Origin: Verrucomicrobiaceae bacterium
GTDB taxonomy: Bacteria > Verrucomicrobiota > Verrucomicrobiia > Verrucomicrobiales > Verrucomicrobiaceae
Length of the DNA stretch: 64,000 nt
Assembly: GCA_016713245.1 (NCBI GenBank)
Contig: JADJPM010000004.1
Location: 1,302,001 to 1,366,000, forward strand
Reading direction: 5' to 3'
Shown: in pieces, positions 15,703 through 25,800 of the stretch
How positions within the stretch are numbered: the first letter of the stretch is position 1
How the letters are laid out: each line of letters opens with the position of its first letter
Program-made: the position numbers and the translations under genes
Notes under the pieces: model-generated
Told to the model about the DNA's origin: nothing
The model's input: only the letters and a program-made list of their open reading frames with translations
Databases searched by the model: none

Positions 15703-17409
15703 GTGGAGTTTGCGCGTGTGAACTGGTTTCTTCGAATGCTTTTGATGCTGGCGACCTCGTGGTGCGGGGCGGCGGAGCTGCGGCTGGTGATGGAGGATGG
15801 TGGGCTGCGGCAGAATGAGTCGAAGCAGACGAACGAGGCGGGCGAGACGTGGTCGGTGACGAGGCTGAGCTATCTGGTGAGCGGCGTGGCTTTGAAGACG
15901 AAGGATGGAACGTGGTCGGAGGTGCCGGAATCGGTGGCGTGGATGAATGCAGCGACGAAACGGGAGGCGGCGGTGTTTTCGGAGGTGCCGGAGGGTGAGT
16001 ACACGGCGTTGCGTTTTTTTGTGGGGCTGGATGAGATGGAGAATGGTCGTGATCCGGCTTCACGCGGGCCGGAGCATCCGCTGAATCCTCGCCTGAATGG
16101 TCTGCACTGGAGCTGGCAGGGCGGATACATCTTTTTGGCGCTGGAGGGCATGTGGAGTGATGCGTCGGGCAAGATGAGCGGCTATGCGTATCACCTCGGG
16201 CGTGTGCCGTTTCGCACGGAGATCGTGCTGGAGGGCGCGGTGAAGGTGGAGAAGGCCACAGAGGTGCGTGTGGCGATGGATGTGGCGCAGATTTTGAAGG
16301 GCGTGAGCTTTGCAAAGGATGGCACGGCGACGCATGCTCGTGAGGGCGATGCGCTGGCGCTGAACCTGAAGGCAAATTTGAGTCGTGCGTTCGCTTTGAA
16401 GGCGGTGAAGGCCGGAAAGGCGGTTTCGGAGCCGAAGATGGTTTTGGGCGAGAAAATGCCGCTGAGCATCGGAAAGGGCTTTCCGCAGCCTAAACTGGCT
16501 GCGGATGTGATTTTGACGAAAAGCCGCGTGGAGCTGGGAAGACGGCTTTTTGCGGATGGGCGGCTTTCACGCGATGGGACGGTGTCTTGTGCTTCGTGTC
16601 ATCAGGCGAACGCGGGCCTGAGTGATGCGCGGAGGTTCAGCGTGGGTGTGGAGGGGCGAATCGGGGATCGGAATGCGATGCCGCTTTTCAATCTGGCGTG
16701 GAAGGACTCGTTTTTCTGGGATGGACGTGCGGCGAGTCTGCGGCAGCAGGCGCTGATGCCGATCGTGGACCATCGCGAGATGGATGAGAGCCTGGAGAAT
16801 GTGGTGACGAAGCTGCGTGACCTCGAAAAGGAGTTCGCGGAGGCGTTTGGATCGCCTGGGGTGACGGCGGAGCGCATCGGGTTGGCGCTGGAGGCGTTTT
16901 TGATGACGCTGACGTCGCATGATTCGAAGTTTGACCGCTCACAGCGCGGTGAGGTGAAGCTGAGCGCAGATGAGCAGCGCGGCTTTGAGCTTTTCATGAT
17001 GGAGCGTGAGCCGCGACTGGGGCAAATGGGCGCGGATTGCTTTCACTGCCACGGCGGGGCGCTTTTCACGGATCATGCGTTCCGAAACAACGGTTTGGCC
17101 ATCGGTGAGGACACGGGACGGCATCGTGTGACGGGCGCGGCGCTGGACAAGGGCGCGTTTGCGACGCCGAGCCTGCGGAACATCGCGCTGACGGCTCCTT
17201 ACATGCACGACGGTCGATTCACGACGCTGGAGCAGGTGCTGGATCACTACAGCGAGGGTGTGCAGCGCACGGAGACGCTGGACCCGAATCTGGCGAAGCA
17301 TCCGGATGGCGGCCTGAAGCTGACGGCGGAGGAGAAGCGCTGCGTGATCGCGTTTTTGAAGACGCTGACGGATGGCGGACTGGAAGGCGGAATGAGGAAA
17401 CCAGAATGA
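15703..17409 (+). CDS. MbnP-like / di-haem MbnH (MauG-like) peroxidase fusion
   Basis: The 568-residue protein starts with a signal peptide. Residues about 20-240 match the MbnP family (LSYLVSGVALKTKDG, YTALRFFVGLDEMENG, HPLNPRLNGLHWSWQGGYIF, YHLGRVPF). Residues about 270-555 match the cytochrome c peroxidase/MauG/MbnH family, with two haem-binding motifs CASCH (296-300) and CFHCH (446-450), ATPSLRNIALTAPYMHDGRF and a C-terminal FLKTL. In known systems MbnP and MbnH are separate periplasmic partners; MbnH oxidises a Trp of MbnP to kynurenine, creating a copper site. Here they are one polypeptide. GTG at 15703 or 15718 is the likely start. Confidence 0.85.
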   Translation: MEFARVNWFLRMLLMLATSWCGAAELRLVMEDGGLRQNESKQTNEAGETWSVTRLSYLVSGVALKTKDGTWSEVPESVAWMNAATKREAAVFSEVPEGEYTALRFFVGLDEMENGRDPASRGPEHPLNPRLNGLHWSWQGGYIFLALEGMWSDASGKMSGYAYHLGRVPFRTEIVLEGAVKVEKATEVRVAMDVAQILKGVSFAKDGTATHAREGDALALNLKANLSRAFALKAVKAGKAVSEPKMVLGEKMPLSIGKGFPQPKLAADVILTKSRVELGRRLFADGRLSRDGTVSCASCHQANAGLSDARRFSVGVEGRIGDRNAMPLFNLAWKDSFFWDGRAASLRQQALMPIVDHREMDESLENVVTKLRDLEKEFAEAFGSPGVTAERIGLALEAFLMTLTSHDSKFDRSQRGEVKLSADEQRGFELFMMEREPRLGQMGADCFHCHGGALFTDHAFRNNGLAIGEDTGRHRVTGAALDKGAFATPSLRNIALTAPYMHDGRFTTLEQVLDHYSEGVQRTETLDPNLAKHPDGGLKLTAEEKRCVIAFLKTLTDGGLEGGMRKPE

Positions 17410-17496
17410 CGAATGGCGAATGGCGAACCTTAAACTCGAAAGGCGCGGTAGAATCGAGGACGAGTTCGAGTAGGAGGACGAGGACGATTCTGAACG

Positions 17497-18069
17497 CTAC
17501 TTCGTGACGATGTCGTCGGGCGTGTGGAGCTTCATGTCGGGGCCGGCGGAGCGGACTTCGGTGTCGAAGGCGGAATTGGAGTGGAAGGACCACGGGGTGC
17601 CCCAGGGGTCGAGGACTTCGCCGTTTTCGTTGAGGCGTGCGTTTTGCGGGAGGTAGTTGGCGCGGGCGGGATTGGCTCCACGAAGGGCGGCGACGATTTC
17701 GGCATTGGTGCCGGTGGGATTGCCGCCGAAGCGCTGGCCGTAGTTGCGCAGATTGAGGGCGATTTCCTCGGCCTGCTGACGCTCGGGGGTGCTTTGGATG
17801 CTTTGAAGGTAGTCGGCAGGGATGGCGACGGGCTTCATGGGCGGTGCCTCGATGCGCATCGGTGCCGTGGGCGGGGCGGGTGTGGCGGTGACGACGCTGA
17901 CCTGCACGGGCGAGGTGATGAGGGCGGGAACGGCAGGCTTTTGCGCCTTGGCGGTGGTGTTGGAGGGCGCTGGAGGCTTTGAATCGGGCGCTTCGGACTG
18001 TGGACGCGCGAGCCACCAGATAGCTGCGGTGGCGAGGGGGATGAGGAGTAGGCCGAGGAGCTTTTTCAA
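17497..18069 (-). CDS. Membrane-anchored protein with GspG-like C-terminal motif, paralogue
   Basis: No ATG precedes the anchor; a TTG at 18069 gives a natural start (MKKLLGLLLIPLATAAIWWLA) and 190 residues. A proline/alanine-rich linker leads to a helical segment and DPWGTPWSFHSN ... EVRSAGPDMKLHTPDDI. The last 80 residues clearly align with the product of 13810-14391 (NAEIVAALRG versus NADITAALTG). Function is unknown. It is convergent with the peroxidase fusion and downstream of the DUF1501 gene on the same strand, separated by a hairpin and a GACGAATG simple repeat. Confidence 0.65.
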   Translation of the reverse strand: MKKLLGLLLIPLATAAIWWLARPQSEAPDSKPPAPSNTTAKAQKPAVPALITSPVQVSVVTATPAPPTAPMRIEAPPMKPVAIPADYLQSIQSTPERQQAEEIALNLRNYGQRFGGNPTGTNAEIVAALRGANPARANYLPQNARLNENGEVLDPWGTPWSFHSNSAFDTEVRSAGPDMKLHTPDDIVTK

Positions 18070-18115
18070 ATGACGAATGACGAATTCCCGAATGACGAGC
18101 CTGCTGCGAGGGCAT

Positions 18116-18136
18116 GAACAGGTTAAAAACCTGTTC
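18116..18136 (-). terminator. Hairpin after the DUF1501 gene
   Basis: GAACAGGTT pairs with AACCTGTTC around AAA, starting 5 bases past the DUF1501 stop at 18141. There is no strong T-run on the minus strand, so it may be a weak terminator or a processed-end hairpin. Confidence 0.4.
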
Positions 18137-18140
18137 CACT

Positions 18141-19766
18141 TTAGGCGGGCTTCATGAAGCCGATGTAGCCGCTGGAGTGGGAGGTGTTGAAGCGGCCCAG
18201 ATTTGGAAGGACGGCTGAGACGTCGCTCTGGCCGAGCCCATACCATTTCGCCAGCGTGGCGGTGTGCTCATCAACGGAGAGGGTGGGGAGCCAGCGGCCA
18301 GTGCCGGTGTCGTCGGGGCCGTTGACGGCGAAGTTTGGCAGGGTGCCGAACATTTTGCCGCCATCGACGGCGGTCTGACCACCGACGACGATGTGGTGAC
18401 TGCCCCAGCCGTGGTCGGAGCCCTGGCTGTTCGAGGGGAAGGTGCGGGAGAAGTCGGACGCGGTGAAGGCGACGACTTTTTCGGAGATGCCGAGCTGCTC
18501 CATGGCGCGATGGAAGGCGAACATGGCCTCGCTGACCTGGCGGAGGAGACCGTAGTGGGTGCCGCCGGTGTTGGTGGGCTGGTTGGTGAAGCCCGCGCCG
18601 TCCACCTGGGCGGTATGGGTGTCAAAACCACCGGTGGAGGCGAAGAAGATCTGGCGGTTCATGTTGAACGCCGTGGGCCCGCGGGCGGCGATGAGGCGGG
18701 CGATCATCTTGAGCTGGGTGCCGAGGGTGGTGTTCGGGAAGCCGCCGAGGCCGTCGGCGAAGGCTCCGCCGAGGGCAGGATTGTAGATGCCGGTGAGGCC
18801 GGTGTTCCACTTGAAGGTTTGAGGTGTTCCTCCGGTGCCGTTAAATGCAGTGACCTGCTGGGCATTCGTGTAACCACCGAGGGGGCTGTCCGTGGGGTCA
18901 CGGGTGGTGGCGGTGCTGTTGTTGAGGAGGTCGCCGGTGTAGATGGCGCTGTCGAGGACGCCGGCGTAGGCCTGGCGCTGAAGATTGGAGTGATTCAGGT
19001 CGAGAATCGACTGAATGGCCTTTTGGCGGACGCCGGCGGCCCCCATGAGCCCACCGCCGCTGCCCGTGGCATTCATGACGACGGCACCAGCGGTGGAGAC
19101 GTGGTATTGGGAGACGAGGTTGCCGATTTGCAGGGTGTTGGCTCCATTGAGGGAGACGGACATGGAGATGTTGCCCGCGGGATTGGCGACGGAGTTGTAG
19201 ATGTCGGCAATGCGACCGCCCCAGCCGGTGGCGGGAGGTTGATCCGGGATGGAGGTCTGCCACTGGGTGACCTGATCGCTGTGGGAGAAGAGTTGCGGCG
19301 GACGGTAGGCGGCAAGGCCGGAGGTGTAGTTGGCCTTGGTGGTGGGGCGGACGAGGGTGCCGACGTTTTGGACGATGGAGAGCTTTTTCTCGCCCCAGAG
19401 GGTCTGAAGGCGGGAGCAGGAGGGATGGAAGCCGTAGGTGCGGCCCTGGTAGTTGTAGAGCGGGTCGGTGCCGAGCGGTCCGGTGCGGAGGGGGAGCAGC
19501 GAGCCGGAGGGGAGGACGAGGTTTCCACGGCCGGCGGCGTATTGAGCGTAGGTGGTGTTGTCGGTGGGGACGATCCAGTTGTTGGCGTCATTGCCACCAG
19601 CGAGGAAGACGCAGACGAGGGCCTTGTAATCGCTGGGCGGGTCGGCGGCCATGAGGCTGTTGATGAGCTTCATGTCCCGCAGGGTGCCGGCGGCGGCACC
19701 AGCTCCGGCGAAAAGGGCGGAGCGGCGGAGGAAGCTGCGGCGGGTGATGATGTTGGGCGTGTTCAT
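18141..19766 (-). CDS. DUF1501 family protein, Tat-exported
   Basis: The 541-residue protein has a twin-arginine signal (TRRSFLRRSALFAGAGAAAG) and the DUF1501 core: VCVFLAGGNDANNW near the start, then GFDTHTAQVDG and VVAFTASDFSRTFPSN ... DHGWGSHHIVVGG towards the C-terminus. DUF1501 proteins are related to the alkaline-phosphatase/sulfatase fold and are abundant in PVC bacteria; no activity has been shown for most. It begins 51 bases after the stop of the giant DUF1800 gene, the usual partner, and is certainly in its operon. The pair probably acts together outside the cytoplasmic membrane, perhaps on a polymer. Confidence 0.88.
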   Translation of the reverse strand: MNTPNIITRRSFLRRSALFAGAGAAAGTLRDMKLINSLMAADPPSDYKALVCVFLAGGNDANNWIVPTDNTTYAQYAAGRGNLVLPSGSLLPLRTGPLGTDPLYNYQGRTYGFHPSCSRLQTLWGEKKLSIVQNVGTLVRPTTKANYTSGLAAYRPPQLFSHSDQVTQWQTSIPDQPPATGWGGRIADIYNSVANPAGNISMSVSLNGANTLQIGNLVSQYHVSTAGAVVMNATGSGGGLMGAAGVRQKAIQSILDLNHSNLQRQAYAGVLDSAIYTGDLLNNSTATTRDPTDSPLGGYTNAQQVTAFNGTGGTPQTFKWNTGLTGIYNPALGGAFADGLGGFPNTTLGTQLKMIARLIAARGPTAFNMNRQIFFASTGGFDTHTAQVDGAGFTNQPTNTGGTHYGLLRQVSEAMFAFHRAMEQLGISEKVVAFTASDFSRTFPSNSQGSDHGWGSHHIVVGGQTAVDGGKMFGTLPNFAVNGPDDTGTGRWLPTLSVDEHTATLAKWYGLGQSDVSAVLPNLGRFNTSHSSGYIGFMKPA

Positions 19767-19817
19767 GGCGGTGAATGGGGTGGTCAGCGTGGTGCGGGAC
19801 TGTGGAGGCGGTTCGAA

Positions 19818-22800
19818 TCAACGCTGGATGGTAAAGTCCGGGCTGGTGAGGATGAGATGAAGGATGGCACGCATGCGATCACGGCGCTCCGTGGCGGAGG
19901 GAGTGGTGCTGCCCTGATTGTAGATGATCTGGGAGGCGTGGGCATTGGTGAGGCCGCCCGCGGTCGGTGCCGCGGTGCAGTTTGACAGGAAGGTGAAGGT
20001 GTTGGTGCCCGTCACGGTGATCACACGTGCCGTGCTGGTGCTGTTCACCGTGTTGCTGAAGGTGCCATTAGTCACGCCGCTGATGCAGACGCTCTGGCCT
20101 GTGGTGTAACCGTGCGGCCGAGTCGTGGTGACGGTGCAGGGATTGCCGGTGGAAATCGAGGAGATGGGCAGGGCGACGAGATCGCGGATGGCTGTCTTGG
20201 CCGCCGTGGGCATCTGGTCGGCGGTGAGCAAGAGGCTGAGCCGGTCGATGAGAGCGGCGATGTTCTGATTATGCGTCCAGGGCACCGTGGTGTTGGTGGG
20301 CGCTCCCCCGAGGCTGAGGTTGGTGGCGTCATCGACGAGCCAAGGCGCGTAATCGAGGGTGAGGGCACCGTTGCCGGAGGAGAAGCTGGAGAAGCCATTG
20401 GTCGTGCCGCTGTTGAAGACGCCGTCGTAAATGTAATTGGCCTGGCGGATGACACCGGTCTCGGCGGTGAGTTGGAATTCCGGCGTGGTAATGCCCTGAG
20501 AAGCGAGGGAACCCGGGAATTTGAACTCGGGCAGGAAGTAGTTGAAGACCGTATCCGCATTGACCGGAGACTGATCGAGCGTGCCATCCGTGCTACCGAT
20601 CTGGAAGGAGCTGGAGCGTGAGTTGATGGTGCCGCTGCGCGTGAGGGGCTGGGAGAGCAGCGGGAACTGGTAAACGCTGTTGTTGCCCTGACCATTGCTC
20701 CAGCCGGTGGTAGCGCTGGAAATGAGGAAGGTGTAGCCCTTCAGGTCGATGACAGAATCGACCGTGACGACGACATCGATGGGCTGAGGAGTGGCCTGGG
20801 AGCCATAGACATTGAGCTGCACCTGATCACCCACCTTGAGATGGTGATCCTCCTCCGTGCGCATGGTGACGCGGCGGTCGTTTGGCGCAGGGAGTCCGGA
20901 AGCGGCGATCTGCATGCTGCCAGGACGGAAGCGAGGGCTCATGAAATTGCCGCTACGGGCCGTGGTGATGACTTCACCGGCAGGAATCGTGAAGGTGAGG
21001 GAGTTTCCATTGTCGCCGTTGTTGGCGGGGCTGGGATTCGTGGCGACGGTATAAACGGCTTGATCGAGTCCCACCTCGCCGTCGGCCGTGCCGCTGGTGA
21101 AGTCGATGAAGAACTGATTGCCCACTTGCAGCCAGTGATTGCCCCAAGTGAGCGTGCAGATATTGGAATTCGCCGGGATGCTGTAGGTGCCGGTGGCGTA
21201 GTTTGTGGCCTGGATGGTAAAGGTCGTGGTGCCGGTGACGGTGGCGCTGTAAGTTCCAGTCCAAGGCGCGGGAATGACTGCGGTGACATCCGCCGGGCTG
21301 GCGGTGAACTCGAGCAGAACATTGTTGCCGTTGGCAAGCTTGTGTGGCGTGCCCGTATTAACGGTGATGGTCCGTGTGCCGCTCTGGCTATAGGTGCCGG
21401 AGTAGGTGGCGGGACGGAAGGCACGCCCGGCAGCGGCGACGCGCAGGAGCGGCTCCCGCTGCTTGCCGAAGGCCGGGATGGCCACCTGTCCGGGATTGCG
21501 TGCTTCGTAATCGAGCAGGATGGCCTTGATCACGGCCTGCATGTCTCCGCGCACGCCATCGCCGCGGTCGTTGAACTTCTGCACCACGCGGTAGAGGTAA
21601 TCGCGCGAAGGATGGCTGGTGACCATGCGCTGGATGAGCTGGCGGCAGATGAAGGGGCCGACATTCGGGTGATCAAAGAGCTGCTGGTGGGAGGCCTCCA
21701 GCTCCTGCGTGGGCAGCGCCTGGTAAACAGGATTGTTGAAGTGGGTGGAATTGTGCGTGGCGAGCGGGTCGAGCGGCACGCCGCCGAGTTCGGCGATTCC
21801 GGGGAAGACCTCGTTGTTCAGCACGCGCTTCGGCCCGGTGTAGTGACGGGCAGGGACGACGCGCATCTGGCGCAGCCAATTGGCCGGCGCGTTGAGGCCG
21901 GTGCGGTCCACGCCATCGTAACCGTCCGTCCAGCCGGTGAAGACATGGGCAAAACCGACGATTTCCCGCTGCGTGTAGGTATCGATGGGGCGGTCATCGG
22001 AGGTGAGCATCAGCGTGCCGTCCGGCCACTGGCGGTAAAGGCCGACAGCGAAGAGCTGCTTGATCTCGCGGGCATAGTTTTCGTTCGGGATGCGACCGAC
22101 GGCGGGGTCCGGCTTGTCGTTGTTCTTCATGTCGAGGTAGCGTCCCATCGCCGGGGTGAGCGTGGTGGTCTCGAGGATCTCGCGGAAATTGTCGAACGCA
22201 CCCTCGGCGAGCTTGTTGTAGAAGTAAGCGAGGGCCTCGCCACGGTTGTCGAGAGGTCCCTGGCCGGAGATGACGTGGATCTGGCTGAGGGCAAAGGCCA
22301 GGCGCTGGCGGAGCTGGTCAGCGCCGGTGATGCTGTTGCGCCACCAGGAGTTGAAGAAGAGCGTCTCATCGAGCTGCGAGCCGCCCTGGGCATCCGCACG
22401 GCGGGTGCGGAGCACTTCTTGGAGAGCATCCGTGGCCGGGAGGGCGAACTGAGCATTGATCCAGGCTTCATAACGGCTGGCGGGATAACCTGTGCCGCCA
22501 CCCGTCGGCGTAAGTGCCTTCAAAGCGGTCACATCGGCGATGCTGGCCCCGTAGCTGGCCTGGGCGAGGAAACGCAGCGCTCCCGTGTCTGTATTGCTGT
22601 CATCCGTCCACGCTGGCGGCGCAGGCGGCGGCGTGAAGGTCTTGGAACCATTCGCGAGGGTCAGGTTGCCACGGATTTCGCCGTTGGGGTAAGCAGCGGT
22701 GTGCAGGTTGATGTAGGCCTTGCCTTGTTTGATGAGTTCAACGACCTCCGCCTTCGTCATCGTGCCCACCATCGGCGGGATCACCCACTTGTGACTGGTG

Positions 22801-25800
22801 AAGCCCGGCGGATTGTTATCCGGGAGCGGGCCGCTGCCGGAGGGCGGCATGTTCGGGTCATACATGATGCTAGATGCATGGGTAAGGAACGCGTCATTGT
22901 GCACATGCCAGTCCGTCAGCACGCCGGTGAGGCCGCCGTAGGTGTAGGTGACGATGGCGGAATTTTCGTCTTCACTGAGGCGGAAGGTCGCGGAGCCGAC
23001 GCCATTGGTGATCGCACCGCCCTGGGAGAGCATGGTGGCGATGTAGAGCGTGCCGTTGCTGGAGCCCGGCGCGGGGGCCACCCATGGAGAAATCACATAA
23101 CCAGGCACCACGGCGCTAGGAGCCGTCGTGGCCTCACCGGGCTTCGACCAGCCGAGAGCGAGGTGATCGTCCCCCGTGCCGGATTTGTGCAGAATCTCGA
23201 AATAGTAGCGTTTTCCGGCCTCGAGGGCCATCCAGGGCGATTTCGCGGCGGTGGCCCAGTTTTGAGGCGTGGTGCCGCCACCGGTCACAGAGGCGCGTTT
23301 GAAGGCATTCACAACTTCATGGTCATTCGAGAGCCAGAATTCGGCCGAATCGCTCGCAGAGAGCCAGAAGTAGTAGTTCCCGGTCACCGGTGCCGTGATG
23401 TAGCCACGGATGCGGGCACCAAAATCCTCCGCAGCGCTCGTGGGAGCCTCCAAAGACGTCAAATTGGCCGTGCTGTTCGGCGCGGTGCCCAGCGGGATGC
23501 TCGGAATGGCCGTGCCGGTGATGCCGGTCCACAATTCGCGTGCCACATTTCCTCCGGTGGCATCAACGTGAAGGTTCAACACCGAGGTGGAGGTGCCCGC
23601 GCCATTCGTGATGGTGATGAGGATCTGATAATCGCCGCCTGAGCCGGTCGGCGGCGTGCCAGAGAGCACATTGCCGTTGAGCGTCAGCCAGGCCGGAGCG
23701 CCGCTGATGGAGATGACACCACCATTGCTGCCCAAGATCGTGTGGGAGAAAGGTCCGCCGACCAGCGCGGTGGCCGCGATGTCGCTCAAGTGCGCCGCCG
23801 GGGCCTGCGGCACGCCGGTGGAGGGATAGAGACGCTCCGCCGGGATGATCTGCTTCGGCTGGCTGGGGCTGTACCAGTAGAGCTGGGCCCGCGCGTTGCC
23901 GGTGTTCTCATAGTAATCGACTTCGATGTCGTAACGCGTGCCCGCGACGACTGGAACGCGGAAATAACGCTCATTGCCCATCGAAGCCCAGTCTTTGAGT
24001 GTCTTGTTCACCGTTTCGATGTTCACATTGCCTGCGCTGGCGTTCGCAAAGCGCCCGGCTTCCAAGTTGACGGCGAAGGCGAACATCTGTGTGGCTGGCT
24101 GGCCTGCCAGGGCCGGGGCCACCAAGGTGATGGAGCCGGTCGAGGTGCCGCCCAGGCCCGTGGCGTAGCTCACCGTGAAGGTGGTCGCGGTCGCCGCGGA
24201 GATTGTCTTGTAAACGTTGTTACCAAAGCCATCGCCGGCCGTGTTGGCAGTCGTTAGCGCATTACTCGTGGGGTCCAAAAGCAGGCTCATGCCCGTCGTG
24301 AAGGTGTTTGGCGCAAAACCAGAGGTCGAATAGTCCACCACCACGTTTCCGGTGCCGCTGGTGTAGGCGTAGCTGGCATTTCCAGCGGGATAGACAGCCG
24401 TGATCGTCGCATCACGCGTGTCAGCGACGGTGATCGCGGCCCCGGTGGCTTGATCAGCGAAGGCACCCGCCACCCACTGAACCGCAAAGGTCGTCGCCGT
24501 CGGCGCCGGGGCAGCCAGCACCTCATAGCGAGTCGTGCCAAGAGCCGCGGCCGTGCCAGCCGTGGGATCGAGCTCGATGAACTGCCCCGCCGTGATGCTG
24601 CCGGGCGTGATGGCCGTGAGCAGGCTGTAATCAATGACCGCCCCGCCGGTGGAGGCCGTGTAGGTGTAGGTGGTGGCGACGTTGGGATGGCTGAGATTTC
24701 CACTCGTGGGGTCCAGACGCACCGTCTCGCCGAGGACATAGCTGCCGGGCTTGATGGTCGTGTTCACGTAGTTCACGATGGTGCCGCCAGTGGTGGCGTC
24801 GTAGAAATAAGTGCCGCCGCTGCTCGTCCCGGGCACCGGGCGCATGTCATGCGTCTGGCCGTTGAAGCGGAAGAGGCAGCCGTCATCCGCCTGGAAGACA
24901 AAGGTGTACTCCTCCGTGAACTGCGGCTGCACTTGGCCGCTCCAGCGCACGGAGAAGGTGTCCGGATTGATAAGCGCCACATCCGGCGTGCCACTGCCCC
25001 AGACACCATTGTTTTGCTCGGTCACATGCTGGAAAGTGCCGGTGCGGGCGGGAGAGCCGGAGAAGGTCGTGTTGTTGTAGATCAGGTTGTAAACACCGGT
25101 CGTAGTGCTGCCGCTGTGGTTCACGATGAACCCATTCCCCGTGACATTGCTCGTCGGGTGCAGGAAGGCCGTCAGCGTCGTACTGGCCTGCGTGGTCGTG
25201 CCTGTGGCCGTGCTCAGCAAGATCGCACCGGGATTGATCGCGGAGATCGTCGCATTCGTCGGCAGCCCCACACCTGTGACGAACATTCCAACAGTCAGCC
25301 CGTCCACGGACGGCACCAGCACCGTCTGGCTGCCGGCGGTGGTGGACACGCCAGTCACCGTAATAGGCAGCGCAGCCTGGATGCAGGTCAGCGTCGTGGA
25401 TGCCTGCGCGGTGACGCCTGTTCCCGTCGCGAGGGTGATGGTCGTGGTGCCGACTGCGACGATGTAGGCATTCGCCGGGATGCCCGTGCCTGAGACCGCC
25501 ATGCCTGGGATCAGTCCCGCAACCGAGGGGACCGTAACCGTGGCGCTGTTTGCCACCGTGGTGGCACCAGGCACTGTGACCGTGGAATTGGGCGTGATGG
25601 GCACCGTAAAGCTCGTGGTGCCGTTCACGGCGGAGATTTGCAGCGTGCCATTGTGTGTGGAGGTGGCACCGGGGCGGAAAAGCGCTCCGGAGGAGAAGGA
25701 AAGGTCCACATTTTCACCCACCGTGCGGGAATGACCGCCCGTGGGCGTCACCACGAGGTTTCCAGCTGTGTAGCTCCAGCTCATCGCCTGAGTGTGAGTG

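Noticed and set aside
15665..16375. N-terminal extension of the metal-binding protein gene
   Set aside because: The open frame continues antisense through the MbnP-like domain, but a signal peptide at 15664 marks the real start.
20841..23642. A 933-codon open frame on the plus strand
   Set aside because: It is antisense to the DUF1800/CHRD part of the giant protein and is rich in Arg, Gly and Ala with no recognisable motif.
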